Notes: a model not told the origin generated them from the sequence alone. A DNA stretch of 64,000 nucleotides from Flavobacteriales bacterium (GCA_017303755.1 JAFLBS010000009.1:1-64000), one strand, 5' to 3'. Shown: positions 37,630-45,726, counted from the stretch's first letter. Numbers and translations are program-made.

Positions 37630-38301
37630 TTAAACGCTTCTCTTCTTTAGTATTTTTAATAAAACCGGAATGGTAGTAACCAAAATAATTCCGATTACAA
37701 TGTATTCTATGTAGTGTTTTAGGTCGATATTAAATGAATTCAAAAACAATTCATACAAATAATGGCCTGCAAAAATCATGGTAAAAGACCACAAGAAAGA
37801 ACCCAAAATATTATAAAACATAAAGCGTTTACGATCCATTTCTACAATTCCAGCAATAACTGGAGCAAAGGTTCTAACTATAGGTAAAAAACGCGCAAAT
37901 ACTACTGCTCTATTCCCATACTTGTCAAAGAAATCCTTCGACTGAAATAAATATTTCTTTTTGAAGAAAAAACTGTCTTCTCTTTTAAACAAATACGTTC
38001 CGCTTTTCTTTCCAAACCAATAACCTGCCATGTTACCTAAAATACCCATCAACGCAACCAAAGTGGCTAGAAAAGTTACATCAACAAAATCACTTCCCGT
38101 TGAGAAATCTTTCATCAACAACTCACTGTAAATTCCGCACAAGAAAAGTAAACTATCTCCTGGTAGAAAAAATCCGGCCAACAAACCTGTTTCAGCAAAG
38201 ACAATAAACAAAACCACATAAAGACCAATCTTTACGCCGCCTACTTGTAATAATATATAAAATTCAGGATTAAACAGTTGCTTCCAATCGAAATGTTCCA
38301 T
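37630..38301 (-). CDS. DedA-family membrane protein
   Basis: 223 residues with five or so transmembrane segments. Family signatures: FAETGLLAGFFLPGDSLLFLCGI, GNMAGYWFGKKSG, FFDKYGNRAVVFARFLPIVRTFAPVIAGI and MFYNILGSFLWSFTMIFAGHYLY. DedA/SNARE-associated proteins are linked to lipid flipping, membrane integrity and antimicrobial peptide resistance. The stop codon directly abuts that of the preceding plus-strand gene with no base between. Confidence 0.9.
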   Translation of the reverse strand: MEHFDWKQLFNPEFYILLQVGGVKIGLYVVLFIVFAETGLLAGFFLPGDSLLFLCGIYSELLMKDFSTGSDFVDVTFLATLVALMGILGNMAGYWFGKKSGTYLFKREDSFFFKKKYLFQSKDFFDKYGNRAVVFARFLPIVRTFAPVIAGIVEMDRKRFMFYNILGSFLWSFTMIFAGHYLYELFLNSFNIDLKHYIEYIVIGIILVTTIPVLLKILKKRSV

Positions 38302-38432
38302 GCACTTTTTGGGTGTAAAATATGAGTTTTGTTTGTTTGTTTTCCGACTTTTACATCGAGAGCGTGAAAGTAATTATAATTTCTTGGATTTGGTAACCTT
38401 TACTTGTTTTTTGACTTAAATTTAATAAAAAT

Positions 38433-39167
38433 CTACTCTTTGTACAGCATCAAATTTTGAAATAAAGTTAACGAAATTGCGTGATTCACAACATCATTTC
38501 CCAACTGAGGGTTGATTAGTTGATTCATGTACGCCAATTCAAACCGTGTACTTTTTTTATGATGAATTCCGAATCCCACCAAAAATCGGTTTTGATCGAA
38601 AAACTTATTGTTTACTTTATTGTCGCCTAAGTTCATAAAAACCTCATCTTGTAGCACAATATAAAGTTCGTCATTACCCGATTTAAAATTAGTTATATGA
38701 AATAAATTTCGGTTCAAATAACGTAACCTGTTTTGAAAATTCGTAGCCGTTTTTTCAACTGAACCATCCACTACTCCAACTTTATCTACAAATCGCTGCT
38801 CCAAACGAAAACGGTTGATGAATAAGTTCTTTTCCTCATTCCATTTTTGATTGTGTTGCACTTGTTCCCAGATGCGATCTTCGTTAAAATAATCATTCAA
38901 TTGCGGACTCAACGTATTGATCAACCCATAACCTGCTGTTAGACTCACTTTCTTATTTAGATTGTAAAATCCGCCTATTCGAAATAAATTTTGATTGCTT
39001 CGGTTCAATTCACCATCCAAACGAAACTGAGCTTCAATGTGGTAACCCCATTTTTTAGAAACACTGTGTTGTCCAATGTAAGCAAACCAATTCACTTGAT
39101 TGTGATCGATTTCTTGAGCCAATCCAACAGTAGAAATCAATAGAAGTAACAGTGTTTTCTTTATCAT
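38433..39167 (-). CDS. DUF2490-family outer membrane beta-barrel protein
   Basis: 244 residues with a signal peptide (1-18). The sequence NWFAYIGQHSVSKKWGYHIEAQFRLD at the start, alternating polar and hydrophobic strands, and a C-terminal SLTLFQNLMLYK strand are typical of DUF2490 barrel proteins. The family has no assigned function. A TAAATTTG box lies 17 bp before the start. Confidence 0.83.
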   Translation of the reverse strand: MIKKTLLLLLISTVGLAQEIDHNQVNWFAYIGQHSVSKKWGYHIEAQFRLDGELNRSNQNLFRIGGFYNLNKKVSLTAGYGLINTLSPQLNDYFNEDRIWEQVQHNQKWNEEKNLFINRFRLEQRFVDKVGVVDGSVEKTATNFQNRLRYLNRNLFHITNFKSGNDELYIVLQDEVFMNLGDNKVNNKFFDQNRFLVGFGIHHKKSTRFELAYMNQLINPQLGNDVVNHAISLTLFQNLMLYKE

Positions 39168-39183
39168 AACATAACCCTTTTTA

Positions 39184-39191
39184 CAAATTTA
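39184..39191 (-). promoter_or_regulatory. -7 box (TAAATTTG) of DUF2490 gene
   Basis: Perfect TAnnTTTG word 17 bp upstream of ATG 39167. Confidence 0.6.
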
Positions 39192-39197
39192 GAGAAT

Positions 39198-39228
39198 AAA
39201 AAAAACTCCTTACAGAAATAAGGAGTTT
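39198..39228 (-). terminator. Intrinsic terminator of the HMA gene
   Basis: Perfect 10-bp stem (39203-39212 with 39219-39228), 6-nt loop, minus-strand T-run. About 22 bp after the HMA stop. Confidence 0.85.
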
Positions 39229-39250
39229 ATTAAGATATATTTAAACATTA

Positions 39251-39592
39251 TTATTGTCGCTCGTACTGACAACAACCGTGTAACTTAGCATAATCCTCAT
39301 CGGTTGCTTTTACCTCATCAGTGTCGTGACCTACTTTTGCTACTGCTTTTTTGACATCAGTAACCGAACATTTCTCTTCATTAATGATTAAATGTAAGGT
39401 GTGGTCATCAATATGATATTCGGCACTTTTGACTCCTTTTACCGAGAAAGCTGCTTTTTCAATGCGTTTTTCACACATTTCACAATTACCGTTTACCACC
39501 ACATCGTGTTTGGCATTTTTATTCTTTTTCTCTTGTGCTTGTGTGGAAAGTGCTACAACTAATAACATCATTCCTAAAATTATATTTTTCAT
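39251..39592 (-). CDS. Secreted heavy-metal-associated (HMA) domain protein
   Basis: 113 residues from MKNIILGMMLLVVALSTQAQ, a signal peptide; the open frame extends upstream into the TonB receptor's 3' end but is not conserved there. The mature part is an HMA fold with the metal-binding CxxC at 37-40 (NGNCEMCEKRIEKAA) and a C-terminal HGCCQYERQ tail with two more Cys. It probably binds Cu(I) or a similar soft metal in the periplasm and hands it to or from a transporter (inference). The TonB receptor and the HYC_CC_PP gene lie upstream on the same strand; together they look like a metal-uptake set. Confidence 0.82.
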   Translation of the reverse strand: MKNIILGMMLLVVALSTQAQEKKNKNAKHDVVVNGNCEMCEKRIEKAAFSVKGVKSAEYHIDDHTLHLIINEEKCSVTDVKKAVAKVGHDTDEVKATDEDYAKLHGCCQYERQ

Positions 39593-39600
39593 CTTGTCTT

Positions 39601-39655
39601 TTTTTATTGTTATTGAATTTGATTTTTGATATTGATTTTTGATATTGTTATTGCT
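39601..39655. repeat. Short reiterated-word stretch (GATTTTTGATATT)
   Basis: The word GATTTTTGATATT occurs twice in tandem, followed by TATTGTTATTGCTATT, all between the HMA and TonB-receptor genes. It resembles one arm of the word-repeat hairpins elsewhere, but no complementary arm is present. Confidence 0.45.
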
Positions 39656-41660
39656 ATTTAATTTTAAAACGCAATCCTGCGTAATACATTTGACCAAAAA
39701 CAGGCGCGTAGACAATTGAAGTATCAAAATGCATTCCAAACGGATTATGATCTCCTAGTATAGCATCATCTTGACGATAATTCCCAATGTTTTCTCCACC
39801 AATGTACATTTCGAATGTACTTGAGAACGTTCGTGTAATTTGCGCATTCATCACGGCAAACGAAGGCGAAAACTCAGGCAATCGATCTTCAACTGGATTC
39901 GTTGCTGTATATGGCAATTGTTGCTTTCCTAACCAATTGGTAGTGTAATCAAACTTCCATTGTTGCCCTTTTTCTTTGATGTGCGTTTCAAATTCGATGT
40001 TCCCAAAAAGACGATGCTTTGCCTGCAACGGACGCTGAAAACTTCCCGAAAGGTAATCGGTTGAAATATCATAATATTTGTACGCAGTTCTCAAATTTAG
40101 ATGCTTAATGATTTCCAAATTGAAATCCAACTGCAAACTATTGGCATACGAATCGCCTTTTAAATTGTAAAACAGTACTTGTTGCGGACTTTGCATTACA
40201 TCGACAACGGCTTGATTTTGGAAATCCGTTCGGTAAAAATCCAAAGTAACATCAGCTGATTTGCCGAATAACTTAAAATTTTGCGTAAAACTCATTCCGT
40301 AATTCCATGCTATTTCCGGATTCAAACCATACAACTTTCCGTCATTATCCAAAACCGAAAATTGTCGTGAACTGGCAAAAAGTTGTTGGTTTTCGGCATA
40401 AATATTGGCAGCGCGTTTTCCTCTTCCTGCTGAAAAACGAATGACTGATTTTTCCCACGGATTGTAACGGACATGCAAACGAGGTGTAATGAACGAACCC
40501 AAACGATTGTGATTATCTACTCTTACTCCTAAAATGTAACTGAATTTGTCAGTATCATCGTAAGTATATTCGAAAAAAGCACCAACCGAATTGTCGATTC
40601 TGCCTACATCTACTCGATTCACTTTCTCTACGTAATTATCATACGTAAAATTCAAACCTGTAGCAAATTTGTGTTTGGTATTGCTGATGATGGAATTGAA
40701 AATTAAGTTCGAATAATAGCTTTGTTGTTGAATATCGTATTGATTCAAACCAAAATACGATTCTTGATTGTGATTGCTAAAAGCATTCTGAAATCCGATG
40801 CTTTGGTAGGGCATGTCTTTGAAAACATAACCTACTTTCGAACTGAAATCCAATCGTTCGGTATTGATTTCTGAACCCCAATGATTGGTAGTTAATTTGT
40901 CCGTCTCTGGATCAAAATCGTATTCACCAGTTTGCTTTTCGTCTTTCATAAAACGCGCATTGATGAACGAAACCCAACCTGATTCGGGATTAGAATACTG
41001 CCATCGATTGGAAATATTCAATTGTTTGCCCAATGGATTATCGAGAAAGTGATCATGATTCATATCGTTTTTGGCCACACGAGCGTTTCCGTGAACAAAC
41101 AAACTGGTCGACCATTTATCGGTTACTTTTTTATTAAAATGCGTATTCAACTCAAAACGACTATCGGTTGAACCGTAAAAATTAAGGAAAAACGGAATAT
41201 CGTTAGCTGGTTTAATGATTTCGGTATTGATTTGTCCCGAAATGCTTTCATAACCATTGACAACACTTCCAGCACCTTTTGTAATTTGAATGCTTTCAAT
41301 CCAAGTTCCGGGCGTAAAAGACAAACCGTAAGCTTGTGATGCGCCGCGAACCGACGGAATATTTTCTTCGGTAATCATCAAATACGGACTGGTCAAACCC
41401 AACATTTTGATTTGCTTGGTTCCTGTTAAAGCATCCGAAAAATTCACATCGATGGATGGATTGGTTTCAAAACTTTCGGCTAGATTACAACACGCTGCCT
41501 TGAGCAGTTCCTTACTGGTTACTGTTGTCGTATTTGTAGTTTTTTTGAGTGATTTTTGTATTCCTTTTTTCTTTTTATCAAGTACAACTTCGTCTAATTT
41601 TTCTTGCGAAAAAGTGGAAATAGAGAAAAGCAATACAATTAATGTGAGTATATTTTTCAT
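39654..41660 (-). CDS. TonB-dependent receptor, probably metal-linked
   Basis: 668 residues with a signal peptide (1-18). Plug domain (about 45-160): TSKELLKAACCNLAESFETNPSIDV, SPYLMITEENIPSVRGASQAYG and GAGSVVNGYESISGQIN. Then a 22-strand-type beta-barrel ending in GLRFKIK. The plug holds an unusual Cys-Cys pair (AACCNLAESF). It lacks the carboxypeptidase-regulatory extension of SusC-type proteins. Location between an HMA-domain protein and a Cys-rich HYC_CC_PP protein suggests import of copper or another metal complex (inference from context). Confidence 0.88.
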   Translation of the reverse strand: MKNILTLIVLLFSISTFSQEKLDEVVLDKKKKGIQKSLKKTTNTTTVTSKELLKAACCNLAESFETNPSIDVNFSDALTGTKQIKMLGLTSPYLMITEENIPSVRGASQAYGLSFTPGTWIESIQITKGAGSVVNGYESISGQINTEIIKPANDIPFFLNFYGSTDSRFELNTHFNKKVTDKWSTSLFVHGNARVAKNDMNHDHFLDNPLGKQLNISNRWQYSNPESGWVSFINARFMKDEKQTGEYDFDPETDKLTTNHWGSEINTERLDFSSKVGYVFKDMPYQSIGFQNAFSNHNQESYFGLNQYDIQQQSYYSNLIFNSIISNTKHKFATGLNFTYDNYVEKVNRVDVGRIDNSVGAFFEYTYDDTDKFSYILGVRVDNHNRLGSFITPRLHVRYNPWEKSVIRFSAGRGKRAANIYAENQQLFASSRQFSVLDNDGKLYGLNPEIAWNYGMSFTQNFKLFGKSADVTLDFYRTDFQNQAVVDVMQSPQQVLFYNLKGDSYANSLQLDFNLEIIKHLNLRTAYKYYDISTDYLSGSFQRPLQAKHRLFGNIEFETHIKEKGQQWKFDYTTNWLGKQQLPYTATNPVEDRLPEFSPSFAVMNAQITRTFSSTFEMYIGGENIGNYRQDDAILGDHNPFGMHFDTSIVYAPVFGQMYYAGLRFKIK

Positions 41661-41709
41661 TTAACTAATTTAATATTCATAAGTGTTTTTGTTCCTTAAG
41701 AATACTAAT

Positions 41710-42129
41710 TTAAGCGTAGAAAATATATTGAGAATAAAGTTGATAGAGCGGCGGCGCATTGGCATCGCAGTAATAATCAAAATGTTTTGTGTCTGAAAAG
41801 GAAACTACAGTTGCAAACTGAGTGGGTTGCCATTCATTAAAGATAAAAACCGAATCCAAATCAAGGGAAAACGATTTGATTACGATTTTCTCAGTATCAT
41901 CATCTAGGTTGATTTCTTTGTCAGAACAGCATTTTTTGTGGCTGCTTTCAACTTTAGAACAACACGATTGTTCTTCAACAACGGGAACTTCACAAACTTC
42001 TTCTTTAGAAAAAACAGTAGAAACAGCCGCAATAGTATTGCCACAATAATGCACATTCAATGCCAATCCCGAGTTGGAAACCAACAGGAAAAAAGCTAAA
42101 AGTAACGCTATGTGCTTTTTAAATTGCAT
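41710..42129 (-). CDS. HYC_CC_PP-family Cys-rich exported protein
   Basis: 139 residues from MQFKKHIALLLAFFLL, a signal peptide. The three motifs that name the family are present: HYCGN (near residue 29), CC pairs (SCCSKV and KKCCSDKE) and PP near the C-terminus (ANAPPLYQLY). The Cys/His content suggests metal or redox binding; the family is otherwise uncharacterised. A TATCTTTG box at 42134-42141 lies four bases from the ATG, implying a leaderless mRNA. The TonB receptor and HMA genes follow on the same strand. Confidence 0.8.
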   Translation of the reverse strand: MQFKKHIALLLAFFLLVSNSGLALNVHYCGNTIAAVSTVFSKEEVCEVPVVEEQSCCSKVESSHKKCCSDKEINLDDDTEKIVIKSFSLDLDSVFIFNEWQPTQFATVVSFSDTKHFDYYCDANAPPLYQLYSQYIFYA

Positions 42130-42133
42130 GTTA

Positions 42134-42141
42134 CAAAGATA
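42134..42141 (-). promoter_or_regulatory. -7 box (TATCTTTG) of HYC_CC_PP gene
   Basis: Perfect TAnnTTTG word, only four bases before the ATG. Confidence 0.6.
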
Positions 42142-42204
42142 TAAAACCAAAACGAAAAATTGTGTTAAATAGTATTTGGGGAGTTTTTATGCAATAACTT
42201 TATT

Positions 42205-42230
42205 GATAGCGCGGATTTGCAATCCGTGCT
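42205..42230 (+). repeat. REP hairpin, left copy, upstream of RAYT
   Basis: Palindrome with arms AGCGCGGATT (42208-42217) and AATCCGTGCT (42221-42230) around TGC; one G-T wobble. The 26-bp block is exactly the reverse complement of 42830-42855. Confidence 0.9.
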
Positions 42231-42265
42231 TATTTTTTTATATTTGATCAATAGACTACACGCCA

Positions 42266-42820
42266 ATGTCAACGAAATACAAAGCCACAACTTCTGAGGA
42301 AGCCTTCTTCATTACTATCACTACTGTTGGATGGATTGATGTTTTTACACGATTAAATCAGAAAAAAACAATTATTAACGCACTCAATTACTGCCAACAA
42401 AACAAAGGTTTAGAAATTTACGCATACTGCTTAATGAGTAACCATATTCATTTGCTTTGCAAAGCTATTGATGGATTTATTTTGTCTGATGTCATTAGAG
42501 ATTTTAAGAAATTCACTTCTAAGAAAATAATTCAAACCATTATTTGTGAACCCGAAAGTAGAAGAGAATGGATGTTAAATTATTTTCAAAAATCATGTGA
42601 ACATTTAAAAAGAGAACAAACCTTTAAGGTTTGGCAAGATGGTTATCACGCGGAAATAGTTAAGTCAAACTGGTTTATTAAGCAGAAAGTGAACTACATT
42701 CACAATAATCCAGTAAAAGATAAAATTGTTGAATATCCAGAAGATTATTACTTTAGTTCAGCACGAAATTATGTTGGGTTACAAAATGATTTAGAAGTAA
42801 TTTTATTAGATTTGTTTTAG
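42266..42820 (+). CDS. REP-associated tyrosine transposase (RAYT, Y1_Tnp domain)
   Basis: 184 residues. The HUH motif NHIHLL gives metal-binding His60 and His62, the preceding CLMSNHIH context is the RAYT signature, and the catalytic Tyr is Tyr144 in KVNYIHNNPVKD. The enzyme nicks and joins single-stranded DNA at REP hairpins. The gene is bracketed by perfect inverted REPs (42205-42230 and 42830-42855), so enzyme and substrate sit together. It appears intact and is the only transposase-like gene in the window. Confidence 0.93.
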   Translation: MSTKYKATTSEEAFFITITTVGWIDVFTRLNQKKTIINALNYCQQNKGLEIYAYCLMSNHIHLLCKAIDGFILSDVIRDFKKFTSKKIIQTIICEPESRREWMLNYFQKSCEHLKREQTFKVWQDGYHAEIVKSNWFIKQKVNYIHNNPVKDKIVEYPEDYYFSSARNYVGLQNDLEVILLDLF

Positions 42821-42855
42821 CACGGATTTAGCACGGATTGCAAATCCGCGCTATC
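42818..42855 (+). repeat. REP hairpin, right copy, with partial duplication
   Basis: 42830-42855 is the exact reverse complement of the left REP: arms AGCACGGATT (42830-42839) and AATCCGCGCT (42843-42852) around GCA. A partial copy (AGCACGGATTT) directly precedes it, starting inside the transposase stop region. Confidence 0.9.
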
Positions 42856-42879
42856 GCGTGTTAAAGATAATAGTATTAT

Positions 42880-43284
42880 ATGACCAAGAAAAATATCTTT
42901 TCAATTGCCTTAGTGCTTTTCTTTATTTTTATAATTGCAAAAGCTATTATTTTTAATATTGATAGGAATAGTCTAAGAGACAAAAAGGAATTATTTACTG
43001 TGGGAGAAATAACAGATTATTCCAAAGGAGCTAAAGTAAGTCCATGGTTCTTGTATCAATTTAGTTATAAAAATCAGTTGATTAAAGGTGAGAGTATTAT
43101 TGAGGGTAAGTTAAGAAAAGCAGACAATAAAAAATTGAGTAGTTACATTGGGAAAAAGTATTTTGTGAAATTTAGTACGGTTAAATCAAAGTATAGTGAA
43201 ATTTATTTAAACAAACCTGTTCCTAATAATTTTGTATATGAGGAAGGGCAATCATGGAAAGAAATTCCAGTAAAATATGAATAA
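42880..43284 (+). CDS. Hypothetical membrane-anchored protein
   Basis: 134 residues with one N-terminal transmembrane helix (about 6-26) and a soluble remainder rich in beta-prone residues (VGEITDYSKGAKVSPWFLYQFSYKNQLIKGESIIEG). No family recognised. It lies between the RAYT element and repeat copy B and has no obvious promoter. It has codon use similar to its neighbours, so it is probably a real gene of unknown function. Confidence 0.6.
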   Translation: MTKKNIFSIALVLFFIFIIAKAIIFNIDRNSLRDKKELFTVGEITDYSKGAKVSPWFLYQFSYKNQLIKGESIIEGKLRKADNKKLSSYIGKKYFVKFSTVKSKYSEIYLNKPVPNNFVYEEGQSWKEIPVKYE

Positions 43285-43298
43285 AAAACACAATTACC

Positions 43299-43310
43299 CT
43301 AGCCCAAGAT
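43299..43310. repeat. Partial copy of the element terminus
   Basis: CTAGCCCAAGAT resembles the CTAGCCCAGAT terminus of copies A and B, and is followed by GCGCG as in the RAYT REP. It precedes copy B by about 34 bp and may be a truncated duplication. Confidence 0.45.
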
Positions 43311-43343
43311 AGCGCGTAACGAGTTCTTGAACTAACTATTGCT

Positions 43344-43485
43344 CTAGCCCAGATCGAAGAGGAAAGCCCGCAAGACTAAAAAGTAGTTTTTGTTAGCGTA
43401 CAGGAGCGACCAACGGAAGCTTTTGTAGGACTTACAAAAACACTTTTAAGGCTGAGGACTTGAAACGTAGAGCTGGAATAGCTTC
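43344..43485 (-). repeat. Dispersed 3' structured element, copy B
   Basis: On the plus strand it begins CTAGCCCAGATCGAAGAGGA and ends AACGTAGAGCTGGAATAGCT plus TC. The AGCGACCAACGGAAGCT word of copy A recurs exactly (43405-43421), again in a loop, though the stem is a different sequence (TTTTTGT at 43387-43393, ACAAAAA at 43434-43440). It ends a few bases from the MBL hydrolase stop codon. Confidence 0.75.
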
Positions 43486-43490
43486 AAAAA

Positions 43491-44846
43491 CTACAATTCA
43501 ATCGTTTGCCCCATCATTGGAACGGAGCAATCATAACCGTATTTTTCTTGAATTTTGATGCGAAGTTCATCAGCAGGTTGATTTTCGCCGTGTACTAAAA
43601 ACACTTTTTTAGGTTTATTTTCTAATGCGGATAACCAATTGAGTAAATCATTTTGATCGCCGTGCGCGGACAAACCTTCGATTTCTAGGATTTTGGCTTG
43701 AACTTCGTAGTATTTTCCGCGAATTTTGATTTCTTTGGCGCCATCTAGTAATTTTCTTCCGCGCGTTCCTTCGGCTTGATAACCGACAATTATTACCGTT
43801 GTTTCGGGCAAACCAATATACCGTTCGAGATAACTTAAAACGCGTCCGCCAGTAATCATTCCGCTTGCCGCGATGACTACTTTTGAACGTTTGTCATAAA
43901 TCGCATTGATGGTTTCTTGGTAGTCTGAAATCATCGAAAATTGCTTGCACATCGCATCACATTCTTCACTCGACAACTTGTGCCATTTTTTGTTCTTTTC
44001 AAAAATGTCCAGCATGCTGATTCCCATTGGTGTATCAATGATGTAAGGCATATTCGGAATCTTATCTTCTTGTTTCAATTGCCAAATTAAGTACATGATT
44101 GTTTGTGCTCGTTCTACCGCAAAACTCGGAATAATGACAGTTCCGCCATTGTGATACGCATTGTTGATATAGGTTCCCAATAGCAATTTTACGTCTTCGT
44201 CGGGATGAATTCGGTTGCCGTACGTACTTTCTAAAAATACATAATCGGCTTTTTGGGGTTGGGTTGGCGCAAACAGCAACACATCGTCGTCGCGACCAAT
44301 ATCACCCGAAAAAACTAAGGTTTTATTTTCCAAATGTAATGCAATGGAACACGCACCTAAAATGTGTCCGGCATTAGTAAAAACAGCAGAAATTTCAGCG
44401 TCCAAAGCGACTTCTTCGTTGGTTTGTATGACTCTAAAAAGTGGCAGAACGTGTTCGACTTGTTCAACCGTGTACAAAGGCTCGGCTATTTCGTGTTTGG
44501 AATACTTTCCTTCGTTGGCTTGATTAGCTTCTTCTTCCTGAATTTTGGCACTGTCACGCAAGATGAGTTTGGTAATTTCCTTGGTTGGACTTGTGCAATA
44601 AATTTTACCCTCAAAACCTTGATTCACCAATCGCGGTAGCCAGCCACAATGATCCAAATGACCGTGAGTAAGCAAAACATAATCAATTGTAGATGGCAAA
44701 ATGGATAACGGCTCCCAATTGAGTTCGCGCAGTGGTTTGATTCCTTGAAACTGACCACAGTCGATTAAAATTCGGATTCCGTTGCTCTCTACTAAAGTTT
44801 TGGAACCTGTAACTGTTCCCGCTCCGCCTAAAAATGTTACTTTCAT
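43491..44846 (-). CDS. Beta-CASP metallo-beta-lactamase-fold RNA hydrolase
   Basis: 451 residues. MBL motifs: THGHLDHCGW with H61, H63, D65 and H66; AGHILGACSI; FSGDIGRDD. Beta-CASP motifs: VFLESTYGNRIHPDE (motif A), then PSFAVERAQTIMYLIW and a C-terminal GLSAHGDQNDLLNWL...VFLVHGE (motif C His). It matches the CPSF/Ysh1-like bacterial RNases of the TTHA0252 type, expected to act as endo- or exonucleases on RNA. Its start codon overlaps the upstream ATP-cone nuclease stop (ATGA), so the two are translationally coupled and may work together. Confidence 0.92.
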   Translation of the reverse strand: MKVTFLGGAGTVTGSKTLVESNGIRILIDCGQFQGIKPLRELNWEPLSILPSTIDYVLLTHGHLDHCGWLPRLVNQGFEGKIYCTSPTKEITKLILRDSAKIQEEEANQANEGKYSKHEIAEPLYTVEQVEHVLPLFRVIQTNEEVALDAEISAVFTNAGHILGACSIALHLENKTLVFSGDIGRDDDVLLFAPTQPQKADYVFLESTYGNRIHPDEDVKLLLGTYINNAYHNGGTVIIPSFAVERAQTIMYLIWQLKQEDKIPNMPYIIDTPMGISMLDIFEKNKKWHKLSSEECDAMCKQFSMISDYQETINAIYDKRSKVVIAASGMITGGRVLSYLERYIGLPETTVIIVGYQAEGTRGRKLLDGAKEIKIRGKYYEVQAKILEIEGLSAHGDQNDLLNWLSALENKPKKVFLVHGENQPADELRIKIQEKYGYDCSVPMMGQTIEL

Positions 44847-45679
44847 GATTTAAAATAATTACAAAGTGAAGTGGCTTCTTTGATGACGTTTTTCATTCGA
44901 TTGGAACTGAGTCCGATTTGCTCTAACGATTCGGGATTCTTAATTAAATCGATGACTAATACACAACTCAAAGTGAGCAATCGGTCTTTTTCACTTCGGG
45001 TTAATGTTGTTAAACACGTAGTTGGATACAATCCTTTCTGATCGATTTTGGTTCTCAGATTATTGTTTTTAGGATAATCCCAACTGAGTAAATTCAGATT
45101 CGAACAACGAGCAAAAGTGATGGCATCAGAAGTAAATCGGCTGTTAGTAACAATCCAACAATTGGAAATCTGGTCTTTTTTACTGTAAATGATGTGATTT
45201 TTATCTTTTAAATCATTGAATCGAGAAAGAATGTACATGGGAACTTTTACGTCAGTGCGCACTTCGTTACTGCCGTGAAACTTACATTCTACCATCGAAA
45301 TTTGATTGTCTTTTTTTAAGACGACATCAATCTCGTGAGAAACACATTTTCCGTTGAGAGTCAAATTAGTTTGAGTAGTAAATCCTTCAGACTCAAAAAT
45401 ACGTGCGATGAATTTTTCAAAGTAAAAACCTGCTGGACCCAATAATAAAATGGCATCTCTTAGATTGTACTGAGCAGCAAAGGAATTGGATTCTTTTTTG
45501 AGCAATCCGAAGGCGATTTTGTAAATCTGTTTGGTTGGAATTCCGTCGTAAACAACATTGCCAATGTGTTGCATTATAGCATCAACAACATCTTGATTGG
45601 CACCTGATTTTAAAAGTGATTTCCTTAGTTTTGATGCGTCAAAATCGACTACAATACCCGAATGTTTTACTACTTTCAT
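44843..45679 (-). CDS. ATP-cone domain fused to PD-(D/E)xK nuclease
   Basis: 278 residues from ATG 45679, preceded by AAGGAC; a TTG at 45700 is possible. Residues 1-85 (MKVVKHSGIVVDFDASKLRKSL...IPTKQIYKIAF) are an ATP-cone, the nucleotide-sensing module known from ribonucleotide reductase and NrdR. Residues ~85-180 (KFIARIFESEGF, then HEIDVVLKKDNQISMVECKFH) carry the restriction-type core D118...E131-x-K133. It is a nucleotide-responsive nuclease by domain content; the substrate is unknown. Downstream, it is coupled to the beta-CASP hydrolase by a 4-bp overlap. Confidence 0.82.
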   Translation of the reverse strand: MKVVKHSGIVVDFDASKLRKSLLKSGANQDVVDAIMQHIGNVVYDGIPTKQIYKIAFGLLKKESNSFAAQYNLRDAILLLGPAGFYFEKFIARIFESEGFTTQTNLTLNGKCVSHEIDVVLKKDNQISMVECKFHGSNEVRTDVKVPMYILSRFNDLKDKNHIIYSKKDQISNCWIVTNSRFTSDAITFARCSNLNLLSWDYPKNNNLRTKIDQKGLYPTTCLTTLTRSEKDRLLTLSCVLVIDLIKNPESLEQIGLSSNRMKNVIKEATSLCNYFKS

Positions 45680-45718
45680 GTCCTTTACTATTAAGTTCAA
45701 TGAATGGAAAACTTACAT

Positions 45719-45726
45719 TAAAGGTA
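45719..45726 (-). promoter_or_regulatory. Possible -7 box (TACCTTTA) of nuclease operon
   Basis: One-base variant of TAnnTTTG, 39 bp before ATG 45679. Weak but the only candidate in this gap. Confidence 0.35.

Noticed and set aside
42205-42230. Left REP read as a terminator of the HYC_CC_PP or another gene
   Set aside because: The minus-strand gene ends far away at 41710 and the REP is matched exactly by an inverted copy after the RAYT, so the mobile-element reading is better.
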